A stretch of 23,498 nt of DNA from QHCF01 sp003244275. GTDB lineage: Bacteria > Actinomycetota > Acidimicrobiia > Acidimicrobiales > QHCF01. The notes under the pieces are model-generated. The model was not told where the DNA came from, ran no database searches, and saw only the letters and a program-made list of their open reading frames with translations. How positions within the stretch are numbered: position 1 is the stretch's first letter; the number at the start of each line of letters is the position of its first letter. Shown one piece after another: positions 1 to 5,894 of this stretch. Location of the stretch: the NCBI GenBank assembly GCA_036806345.1, contig DAIROT010000035.1:1-23498 (forward strand), given 5' to 3'. The position numbers and the translations under genes were made by a program.

Positions 1-97
1 GGGGATGGCGGCGGGTGGCACTACCAGGGTGGAGGGGTGGGAGGCGGTGGATACCAGCTATCCGAATTTCGAGCTTCAGCTGGAGGCGCTGGTATGA
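1..97 (+). CDS. aroA: 3-phosphoshikimate 1-carboxyvinyltransferase (EPSP synthase), C-terminal end only
   Basis: The reading frame entering from the left edge (codons from base 2) ends at TGA 95-97. Its last residues read roughly GWEAVDTSYPNFELQLEAL, which matches the usual end of EPSP synthase: a Val/Thr-Ser-Tyr/Phe-Pro-x-Phe segment followed by a short amphipathic helix. EPSP synthase joins shikimate-3-phosphate and phosphoenolpyruvate in the chorismate pathway. The stop overlaps the ATG of the downstream cytidylate kinase fusion as ATGA, so the two genes are probably co-transcribed and translationally coupled; aroA-cmk adjacency is common in bacteria. Only about 31 codons are visible, so the call rests on the C-terminal motif plus context. 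Confidence 0.7.
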   Translation, partial: GMAAGGTTRVEGWEAVDTSYPNFELQLEALV

Positions 98-1512
98 GCG
101 GAGCGGGCGGCGCCGGAAGGGGCGGCGTTATCGCAGTCGACGGGCTGGCCGGGTCGGGGAAATCCACCGTGGCCGGGGTGCTGGCGGACCGGCTGGGGCT
201 GGAGCGGCTTGATACGGGGGCCATGTACCGGGCGATCACCTTTGCCGCTCTGCGGGACGGCATCGACCCGGACGACGGTCCAGCCTTGACCGAGCTGGCC
301 CGTCGGGTAACCATCGAGGTGGAAGCTCAGGTGCTGGTGGATGGGCAGGACGCCACCGTCGCCATCCGGGGACCGGAAGTGACCGGCGCCGTCTCGGCGG
401 TATCGTCCCACCCGGGGGTGCGGGCCGGGCTGGTGGTCCGTCAGCGGGCGTGGGTGGCGGTCCGGGGTGGGGGAGTGGTGGAGGGCCGGGACATCGGGAC
501 GGTGGTGTTCCCCGATGCCCGCCTCAAGGTGTTCCTTACCGCCGACTGCGACGAGCGGGCTCGTCGTCGAGCCCTGGAGGGGGCCGGCACCGGGTCGTCT
601 GAAGAGCTGTCCCGTCGTGACCACCTCGACTCGAGTCGCCAGGCCTCGCCCCTGGCGGTGGCTGAGGGGGCGCTGGCTATAGACACGACCGGGCGCAGTG
701 TCGAGGACGTGGTGGCCGAGATCCTGGAGAGGTTGATGGCGTCTGAGACGGCTGGGCGGCCGGCGACCGCGGGTCCGGCTGAGCCGCCTGCGACAGCGGG
801 GTCGCCTGGGCCGGATCCGGGCGCCCGGACGGCGATCCTGGAACTGGCACCGGGACCGGTCGCTCGGGCCTGGTATGCGGTCGCTTCGGGACTGGTGAAG
901 GTGTGGGCCCTGGCCTGCTTCCGGCTGTCGGTGGAAGGACGGGAGAACCTTCCGGTTGCCGGGCCCTATCTGCTGGCACCGGTGCACCGGTCGAATATCG
1001 ACTTCCTGATGGTGTCCACTGTGACCCGCCAGAGGGTCCGCTTTATGGGCAAGGAGGAGCTGTGGAAGGTGGCCGCCCTGGGACGCCTCGTCGGCTCCCT
1101 GGGCGCCTTCCCCGTCCGCCGGGACAAGGTGGACCGGGAGTCGCTGCGGTGCTGTATAGAGATCCTGGCCAACGGTGAGCCACTCACCATCTTCCCCGAG
1201 GGGACCCGCCAGTCCGGGCCGGTGGTCCAGGAGCTGTTCGAGGGCGCCGCCTACGTGGCCGCCCGAGCTGGGGTGCCGGTGGTCCCAGTGGGCATCGCCG
1301 GCTCAGAGGCGGCCATGCCCAAGGGAGCCAAGCTCATCCGCCCGGTCAAGATCCACCTGGTAGTGGGGCGCCCCTTGTGGGGACAGGCGCAGGGGAAGGG
1401 TGGGCCGGGGCCGAGCCGGGTGTCGCGCTCAGTGCTGCGCCAGCGCACCGATCAGCTACGGGTCGAGCTCCAAAAGGTCTTCGACCGGGCGCTGGAGTTG
1501 AACCGACGCTGA
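94..1512 (+). CDS. cmk: Fused cytidylate kinase / 1-acyl-sn-glycerol-3-phosphate acyltransferase
   Basis: A 472-aa two-domain protein. Residues about 11-222 are a complete cytidylate kinase (CMP/dCMP to CDP/dCDP): P-loop GLAGSGKS at 17-24, the LDTGAMYR segment, GRDIGTVVFPDA, and a lid containing R-x-D-x-x-D-S-x-R and SPL. A Pro/Ala/Gly-rich linker (about 223-255) leads to a PlsC-type acyltransferase that would make phosphatidic acid at the membrane: H298-x4-D303 catalytic motif, FPEGTR at 367-372, and a later P-V-V-P-V-G-I strand. The ATG at 94 is chosen because GGAGG (82-86) lies 7 nt upstream and the ATG overlaps the aroA stop; an in-frame GTG at 37 would add 19 unconserved residues. The two enzymes are usually separate neighbouring genes, so the fusion is the notable point. 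It converges on the diiron oxygenase gene with a 9-nt gap. Confidence 0.93.
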   Translation: MSGAGGAGRGGVIAVDGLAGSGKSTVAGVLADRLGLERLDTGAMYRAITFAALRDGIDPDDGPALTELARRVTIEVEAQVLVDGQDATVAIRGPEVTGAVSAVSSHPGVRAGLVVRQRAWVAVRGGGVVEGRDIGTVVFPDARLKVFLTADCDERARRRALEGAGTGSSEELSRRDHLDSSRQASPLAVAEGALAIDTTGRSVEDVVAEILERLMASETAGRPATAGPAEPPATAGSPGPDPGARTAILELAPGPVARAWYAVASGLVKVWALACFRLSVEGRENLPVAGPYLLAPVHRSNIDFLMVSTVTRQRVRFMGKEELWKVAALGRLVGSLGAFPVRRDKVDRESLRCCIEILANGEPLTIFPEGTRQSGPVVQELFEGAAYVAARAGVPVVPVGIAGSEAAMPKGAKLIRPVKIHLVVGRPLWGQAQGKGGPGPSRVSRSVLRQRTDQLRVELQKVFDRALELNRR

Positions 1513-1524
1513 GGTGCATCCTCA
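1510..1524. repeat. Short inverted repeat spanning two convergent stop codons
   Basis: TGAGG (1510-1514) and CCTCA (1520-1524) form a 5-bp stem with a 5-nt loop. The left arm contains the stop codon of the kinase-acyltransferase and the right arm the minus-strand stop of the diiron protein. It is short and has no T-tract, so a terminator role is only a possibility. Confidence 0.35.
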
Positions 1525-2493
1525 CACCGGGGAATCCTCCTCAAAGGCCAGGCAAGGGTGGTGTTTGTTTAGTTCCGGTGCACCCAGAGCCGCGCCCTGG
1601 GCGTCTACCTGGCAGAGCCTTCGCCAGCCTCTGGGAATCCGTCCTGGCCGCAAGACGCCCCCGTCCACCACGGCCCGAAGGACGGGCAAGGTCGCCTCTT
1701 GTCGTAGGACGCCCCGCTGGGCGGTGCGGTTGGCCGCCCACCACGTGGTCCACCTGGGCAGGTCGGCGACCTGGTAGACACCCGGATGGACCAGGAAATC
1801 GAACATTCCCCGGATGACCGTGGGGGCTATGTAGCGGACCGCGAGACGGTCGGTCCAAGTGGCCTTGGCCCAGTGCTCGGGCAGCACGGTGCGGGCAAAG
1901 GCCAGGTGCCGAGCCTCCTCCTGGCGGTGGTACAGGTTGACCTGGGCCAGGAACGGGTCAGTGTCTGGGTGCTGGGCAGCCAACTTCTGAAAGAGGTCCG
2001 GGATCTCCTCGCCGGCCAGGACGAGCACATCGAGCAGAGCCGACCGGCATATCACCAGGAGAACCCCGAGTCGCAACAGGCGTCTGGCCAACCAGTGGTC
2101 GAGCGGGTTCCGCGTCGTTGGTCCAAGCTGGCCGAGGAGCCGGCAGAAAAGCCGCGAGTGGCGAGTCTCCTCTCCCATCTCGTGCAGGGCGTAGACCACC
2201 CTGGCGTCGGTCAGCTCGGGCACGCTCACCAGAGCCAGAGAGAAGCCGCTCATCAGGGCTGCTTCGAAGCGCAGACCGACGGCGACAATGGAAGCCACCT
2301 CCTCCCTGGCCAACCGGGCCTGCTGATCGGGGCTGAGCGACAGGTCCAGACCACATACGCTCAGCAGCTCGCCAGCAATGACAGGTCCCGGCCCGAGCTC
2401 CCCGGGGAGATCCAGGTCGGGCTCGACCACCCGCCCGAGCGAGGCGGCACTGAGCCGCTCGATCCTGTCGTTCGGGCGGATCGTGTTGGTCAT
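1522..2493 (-). CDS. AurF-like diiron oxygenase (ferritin-like fold)
   Basis: A 323-aa protein from ATG 2493. It carries the carboxylate/histidine ligand set of the AurF (p-aminobenzoate N-oxygenase, PF11583-type) diiron family. Counting from the GTG two codons upstream, these are Glu79, a Glu111-x2-His114 pair within HEMGEETRHS, Glu164/Glu165 on the third helix, and His191-x3-Glu195-x2-His198 within HRQEEARH. The H-x3-E-x2-H spacing is the AurF-type extra-histidine signature rather than that of plain ferritins. Members oxidise amines or other small molecules using O2; the substrate here is unknown. GTG codons at 2499 and 2496 are alternative starts. ATG 2493 is preferred because TACCGT (minus strand, 2501-2506) sits 7 nt upstream, as for other genes here. 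The SBP56 gene ends 53 nt upstream on the same strand. Confidence 0.8.
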   Translation of the reverse strand: MTNTIRPNDRIERLSAASLGRVVEPDLDLPGELGPGPVIAGELLSVCGLDLSLSPDQQARLAREEVASIVAVGLRFEAALMSGFSLALVSVPELTDARVVYALHEMGEETRHSRLFCRLLGQLGPTTRNPLDHWLARRLLRLGVLLVICRSALLDVLVLAGEEIPDLFQKLAAQHPDTDPFLAQVNLYHRQEEARHLAFARTVLPEHWAKATWTDRLAVRYIAPTVIRGMFDFLVHPGVYQVADLPRWTTWWAANRTAQRGVLRQEATLPVLRAVVDGGVLRPGRIPRGWRRLCQVDAQGAALGAPELNKHHPCLAFEEDSPV

Positions 2494-2500
2494 CACCACA

Positions 2501-2506
2501 ACGGTA
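2501..2506 (-). promoter_or_regulatory. Putative -10 element for leaderless diiron oxygenase transcript
   Basis: On the minus strand TACCGT (TANNNT) lies 7 nt before ATG 2493, and no Shine-Dalgarno sequence is present. The same spacing recurs at other starts in the window. If real, the diiron gene can be transcribed separately from the SBP56 gene. Confidence 0.4.
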
Positions 2507-2546
2507 GAGGACCCAGGTCCGCGTCACTAGCCGGCAGAAGTCAGCG

Positions 2547-3932
2547 TCAGGAGAAGCAGTAGGAGTCGGAGGAGGCGTCTCCTCCCTGGAGGCGGACCTG
2601 ATGGACCCGCAGGCCCCGGAAGTCGGTCACGAAGAAGTCCGGGTCCAGGGAGATTCCCCCGGTCGGGTCGGCATCGGCCATCACCATCCACGCTCCCACG
2701 CCATCGGGGTAGAACTGGTCGTCCCAGGAGCCATAGAGGGAGTTGGTGAAGTAGACCCGCCGGCCGTCCCGGCTGACCTCCACCATCTGCGGGCCTCCCC
2801 GCAGCTCGGCATCCGAGGACGGGTGAGGTGCCTTGGCCACGATCCCACCAATCTTGACCGAGCCGGTGAGCTGGGGATGGAAGGGGTCAGTGACGTTGTA
2901 CTGGCGCAGCTCGCCCGTTCCCCAGCAGGAGACATACAGGAACTGATCATCCACGGACAAGTCGATGTCGGTCACCAGCGGCGGTACCGCGCCGAAGCCC
3001 TGGAGCAGTGGCGGCAGCACACTGGCGTCGGCTGGCTCGGCCGGGATGTCAATGACCTTGGTGATCTTCCACTCCGAGCCGTCCAGATGCCACAGCCAGA
3101 TCGATGCCGAGAGATCCTCCACGCTGACCACCACGCCCAGGAAGCCATAGGTCTTGTCCGGGTGGTGGGCCGGCCGCAGCTCCAGGGCCATCTGGTACTG
3201 GTCGCCCAGCTCCAGGGTCTGGAGGTGGCGCCGCTCAGCCATGTCCCACAGGTGGATGGCGTGGCCATACTTGCGACCCAGGAGTAGCTCGGGGACCACT
3301 CCGTCCTCGATCATCGAAGGCGTGCCCCACTCGCTGGTGACCAGGACGCCAGCCTTGAGGTGCCACCAGAAGTCGTAGGCCAGGTACTGAGGCCCTCGGT
3401 CGAGCTCCCAGCGCTCGAGCACGTCGAAGGTGGAGTGGTCCAGCATGGCGATGCCGCCGGGGCCCTCCTCGCCCGCACCTCCCAGGGCGGACAGGAACAG
3501 GCCATCGGGGCCGCAGTGCAGGGTGTGGGGGCGGGAGTAACCGGCGCGACGAGCCAGCTCCTCAGCCTCGATCACCCGGTCCAGCCTCGGTTGGCGGGGA
3601 TCGGGCTGGGTGTCAATGACATGAATTCGAGACGACCGGATACCGGGTACGAGTAGGTAGCGGCGCTCCATGTGGTCGGGATCGTGACCAGCGTGGCAGA
3701 GGGCGGAGCTGCAGGCGTTCCAGCCGAAGTGGTGCAGCTCGTCACCCACGCCCGGCATGTCCAGCCACCCCACCACCTTGCCGAAGTCCGGCGTGGTCTT
3801 GTCCACCCCGACTACGGCCAGGGCGTCCGGGCGGCTGACATCGCCCCGATTGAAGGCGGCCACGTAGGCCAGCTCCTCGGCGGGGGCCGCAGCCGCATCC
3901 TGTGGCGTGCGGTAGAACGTCGGATCTGCCAT
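2547..3932 (-). CDS. SBP56 / selenium-binding protein family, methanethiol-oxidase type
   Basis: A 461-aa protein of normal family length with the SBP56 signatures in order: HHFGWNACSSALC (about 67-79; Cys74 corresponds to the Se-binding Cys of animal SBP1), a SRPHTLHCGPDG segment, HHPDKTYGF, a LYVSCWGTGELRQYNVTDPF block and GGPQMVEVSRDGRRVYFTNSLY near the C-terminus. Characterised bacterial members oxidise methanethiol to formaldehyde, H2S and H2O2 and use copper; animal homologues do the same. No signal peptide is visible, unlike the periplasmic methylotroph enzyme, so a cytoplasmic protein is expected. Start ATG 3932 has AAGGGGG 5 nt upstream. Known mto clusters carry SCO1/SenC and MauG partners. 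Neither is here; a methyltransferase and a diiron oxygenase flank it instead. The family call is firm; the substrate is inferred. Confidence 0.9.
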   Translation of the reverse strand: MADPTFYRTPQDAAAAPAEELAYVAAFNRGDVSRPDALAVVGVDKTTPDFGKVVGWLDMPGVGDELHHFGWNACSSALCHAGHDPDHMERRYLLVPGIRSSRIHVIDTQPDPRQPRLDRVIEAEELARRAGYSRPHTLHCGPDGLFLSALGGAGEEGPGGIAMLDHSTFDVLERWELDRGPQYLAYDFWWHLKAGVLVTSEWGTPSMIEDGVVPELLLGRKYGHAIHLWDMAERRHLQTLELGDQYQMALELRPAHHPDKTYGFLGVVVSVEDLSASIWLWHLDGSEWKITKVIDIPAEPADASVLPPLLQGFGAVPPLVTDIDLSVDDQFLYVSCWGTGELRQYNVTDPFHPQLTGSVKIGGIVAKAPHPSSDAELRGGPQMVEVSRDGRRVYFTNSLYGSWDDQFYPDGVGAWMVMADADPTGGISLDPDFFVTDFRGLRVHQVRLQGGDASSDSYCFS

Positions 3933-4010
3933 GGCCGCCCCCTTGGGTCCGATTCGCCGGTCCAGTCCCGGCGACGCCGACCCGACTCTACCTGCGTGGG
4001 CATTCCCGTC

Positions 4011-4646
4011 TCAGGAGTCCCCGGGGCGCACGCCGGCCAGCAGGGCCAGCTCCAGCCACTTCCAGTGGCAGTCCACGTCGTCGAACCCGATAGATCTGAG
4101 CCAGTCGAGCTGAGGTTCGAGGGGCGCCAGCTGGTTGGAGGGGTCCTCCTGGCCGGGGGTCTGACCCAGGTAGGCCATGAAACGACGGTGCAATCTCTCG
4201 GTGGGAGAGGTCACGTGGTCCAGGTTGAGAAAGGGGCCGCCCGGGGCGAGGAGGTCGAACGCCTCGGCGTACAGGGCTTCCTTGCGCTGGTCGCTCACGT
4301 GGTGGATGGCGAAGCTGGACACCACCGCATCGAATGGACTGAGGTCGGGCAGGGGCTGGTCCAGGTCGTGGGCAAGAACCTCCACCGACTGGTGGCCGTC
4401 GAATCGCCGCCGCGCCTTTTCCAGCATGGCCGGTGAGAAGTCCAGGGCCACTCCGGTGGCGTCCGGCCGGGCCGACAGGACCAGGGCCAGCAGACGCCCG
4501 TCGCCGCAGCCCAGGTCCAGTACCCGGTCGAGGCGATCGGGCAGATGGTCGAGCAAGACCGACTCGCCCTCCGCCCGGTGGGGGATGGTGTCGGCACGCC
4601 CCAGGTAATCGAGGGCATGCTCAGGATCGGCCCAGCGGTTGGTCAT
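4011..4646 (-). CDS. Class I SAM-dependent methyltransferase
   Basis: A 211-aa Rossmann-type methyltransferase. Motif I VLDLGCGDGRLL lies at about 42-53, followed by the acidic GVALDFSPAMLEKAR strand, FDAVVSSFAIHHV as motif IV/post-I, and LLAPGGPFLNLDHV as the late strand. The length fits single-domain small-molecule methyltransferases. The acceptor cannot be read from sequence. The frame is open farther upstream, but ATG 4646 is preferred because the region before it is not methyltransferase-like and TAACGT lies 7 nt before the ATG on the minus strand. The SBP56 gene starts 78 nt downstream in the same direction, so co-transcription is possible. A thiol or selenol acceptor is an attractive guess from context only. 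Confidence 0.85.
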   Translation of the reverse strand: MTNRWADPEHALDYLGRADTIPHRAEGESVLLDHLPDRLDRVLDLGCGDGRLLALVLSARPDATGVALDFSPAMLEKARRRFDGHQSVEVLAHDLDQPLPDLSPFDAVVSSFAIHHVSDQRKEALYAEAFDLLAPGGPFLNLDHVTSPTERLHRRFMAYLGQTPGQEDPSNQLAPLEPQLDWLRSIGFDDVDCHWKWLELALLAGVRPGDS

Positions 4647-4653
4647 GGCTCTG

Positions 4654-4659
4654 ACGTTA
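4654..4659 (-). promoter_or_regulatory. Putative -10 element for leaderless methyltransferase transcript
   Basis: TAACGT on the minus strand ends 7 nt before ATG 4646. No Shine-Dalgarno sequence is present. It faces the DUF488 promoter within a short divergent gap. Confidence 0.4.
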
Positions 4660-4688
4660 CGACGGGAGCGGGGGGCGAGCACCTGAAT

Positions 4689-4694
4689 TACCAT
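4689..4694 (+). promoter_or_regulatory. Putative -10 element for DUF488 gene
   Basis: TACCAT (TANNNT) lies in the divergent gap. A start of transcription about 7 nt downstream would give a short leader containing AAAGGGG (4714-4720), which supports translation from TTG 4729 rather than GTG 4708. Confidence 0.3.
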
Positions 4695-4728
4695 TCCCAT
4701 TGGGCAAGTGAGCAAAGGGGCTCCACCG

Positions 4729-5091
4729 TTGGCCAAGAAGCTCGAGATTCGGGTTCGCCGGGTGTACGAGGACCCAGAGCCGGAGGATGGCGCCCGCGTG
4801 CTGGTCGACCGCATCTGGCCCCGCGGGCTGAGCAAGAGCCAGGCCGACCTCGCCGAGTGGTGCAAGGCGGTGGCGCCGTCCACTGACCTGCGCAAGTGGT
4901 ACGGCCACGACCCCAATCGCTTCGAGGAGTTTGGCCGGCGCTACCGGGCTGAGCTGGAGGAGCCCGAGCGGGCCCAAGCCCTTGACCACCTGCGTACCCT
5001 GGGCCGCCAAGGGCCGATGACTCTGCTCACTGCCACCAAGCAGGTGGACATCAGTGAGGCGGTGGTATTGGCCGACCTCCTGCGACGCTGA
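4729..5091 (+). CDS. DUF488 family protein (YeaO-like, COG3189)
   Basis: A 120-aa protein carrying the DUF488 signature: an N-terminal IRVRRVYEDPEPEDG strand-turn, RVLVDRIWPRGLSK, a central KWYGHDPNRFEEFGRRYR helix, and a C-terminal segment containing LLTATKQVDISEAVVL. No biochemical function is established for this small soluble family. TTG 4729 is chosen because AAAGGGG lies 8 nt upstream and family members begin only a few residues before the RVYDP-like strand; GTG 4708 would add seven residues and has no ribosome site. It is divergent from the methyltransferase gene and 49 nt upstream of pgmB, which appears to have its own promoter. Confidence 0.85.
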   Translation: MAKKLEIRVRRVYEDPEPEDGARVLVDRIWPRGLSKSQADLAEWCKAVAPSTDLRKWYGHDPNRFEEFGRRYRAELEEPERAQALDHLRTLGRQGPMTLLTATKQVDISEAVVLADLLRR

Positions 5092-5128
5092 CGGAGGCAA
5101 CCCATACACGTCCCCGCCGCCAGCGACC

Positions 5129-5134
5129 TAGGCT
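5129..5134 (+). promoter_or_regulatory. Putative -10 element for leaderless pgmB-GH65 transcript
   Basis: TAGGCT (TANNNT) ends 6 nt before ATG 5141. There is no Shine-Dalgarno sequence, so transcription starting at or next to the A of ATG is the simplest reading. Confidence 0.45.
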
Positions 5135-5140
5135 GAGCGC

Positions 5141-5884
5141 ATGCTGGGATTGCCGGACGGGGTGCGGGCCTGCCTGTTCGACCTCGATGGGGTCCTCACC
5201 CAGACGGCCAAGGTCCACGCCGCGGCCTGGAAGGAGATGTTCGATTCGTACCTGAAGGCCCGGGCCGAGCGAACTGGCGATGCCTTTGTCGCCTTCGACC
5301 CCCAGGAGGACTACGACGCCTACGTCGACGGCAAGACCCGGGCCGATGGGGTCCGGTCCTTCCTGGAGTCGCGCCATATCCACCTGCACGACGGCCACTC
5401 GGACGATGCGCCCGGCGCCGAGACGATCTGCGGCCTCGGCAACGCCAAGAACGAGCTACTGCTGCGCAAGATTCGAGAAGACGGAGTCGAGGTCTACGAA
5501 GGATCCGTCCGCTATGTGAGGGCGGCCAAGGAGGCCGGATTGCGCCGAGCGGTAGTGTCGTCCAGCGCCAACTGCGCCGATGTCCTGAGGGTGACAGGCA
5601 TCGATGACCTGTTCGAGGAGCGCATCGACGGAGTGGTCATCGAACGGGACCATCTGGCCGGCAAGCCGGCGCCCGACGCCTTCCTGGCCGGGGCGGCTGC
5701 CCTCGGAGTAGAGGCTGGGCAGGCCGCGGTGTTCGAGGATGCGCTGGCGGGCGTGGCCGCCGGCCGGGCCGGCGCCTTCGGCTACGTGATCGGGGTGGAC
5801 CGGGTGGGCCAGGCCGATGCGCTCAGTGCCCATGGCGCCGACGTGGTGGTGGACGACCTGGCCCAGCTGCTCGACTCTCGGTGA
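5141..5884 (+). CDS. pgmB: Beta-phosphoglucomutase (HAD superfamily)
   Basis: A 247-aa HAD-superfamily phosphatase/mutase. The nucleophile motif FDLDGVLT has Asp14 (phosphorylated) and Asp16 (acid/base); a helical cap follows (about 22-110) with a YDAYVDGKTRADGVRSFL segment typical of beta-PGM caps. VVSSSANC is motif II, GKPAPDAFL carries the motif III Lys, and VFEDALAGVAAGRAGAFGYVIGVDR is motif IV. It converts beta-glucose-1-phosphate to glucose-6-phosphate via a bisphosphate intermediate in the cytoplasm. The GH65 phosphorylase that would produce its substrate starts 10 nt after its stop, so the pair forms one unit. Some trehalose-6-phosphate phosphatases also belong to HAD, but the cap and neighbour favour beta-PGM. 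Confidence 0.88.
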   Translation: MLGLPDGVRACLFDLDGVLTQTAKVHAAAWKEMFDSYLKARAERTGDAFVAFDPQEDYDAYVDGKTRADGVRSFLESRHIHLHDGHSDDAPGAETICGLGNAKNELLLRKIREDGVEVYEGSVRYVRAAKEAGLRRAVVSSSANCADVLRVTGIDDLFEERIDGVVIERDHLAGKPAPDAFLAGAAALGVEAGQAAVFEDALAGVAAGRAGAFGYVIGVDRVGQADALSAHGADVVVDDLAQLLDSR

Positions 5885-5894
5885 ACCGATCCTG

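Noticed and set aside
76..987. A 303-codon minus-strand open frame opposite the cmk fusion
   Set aside because: It is a shadow of the Cmk/PlsC reading frame; the conserved kinase and acyltransferase motifs are on the plus strand.
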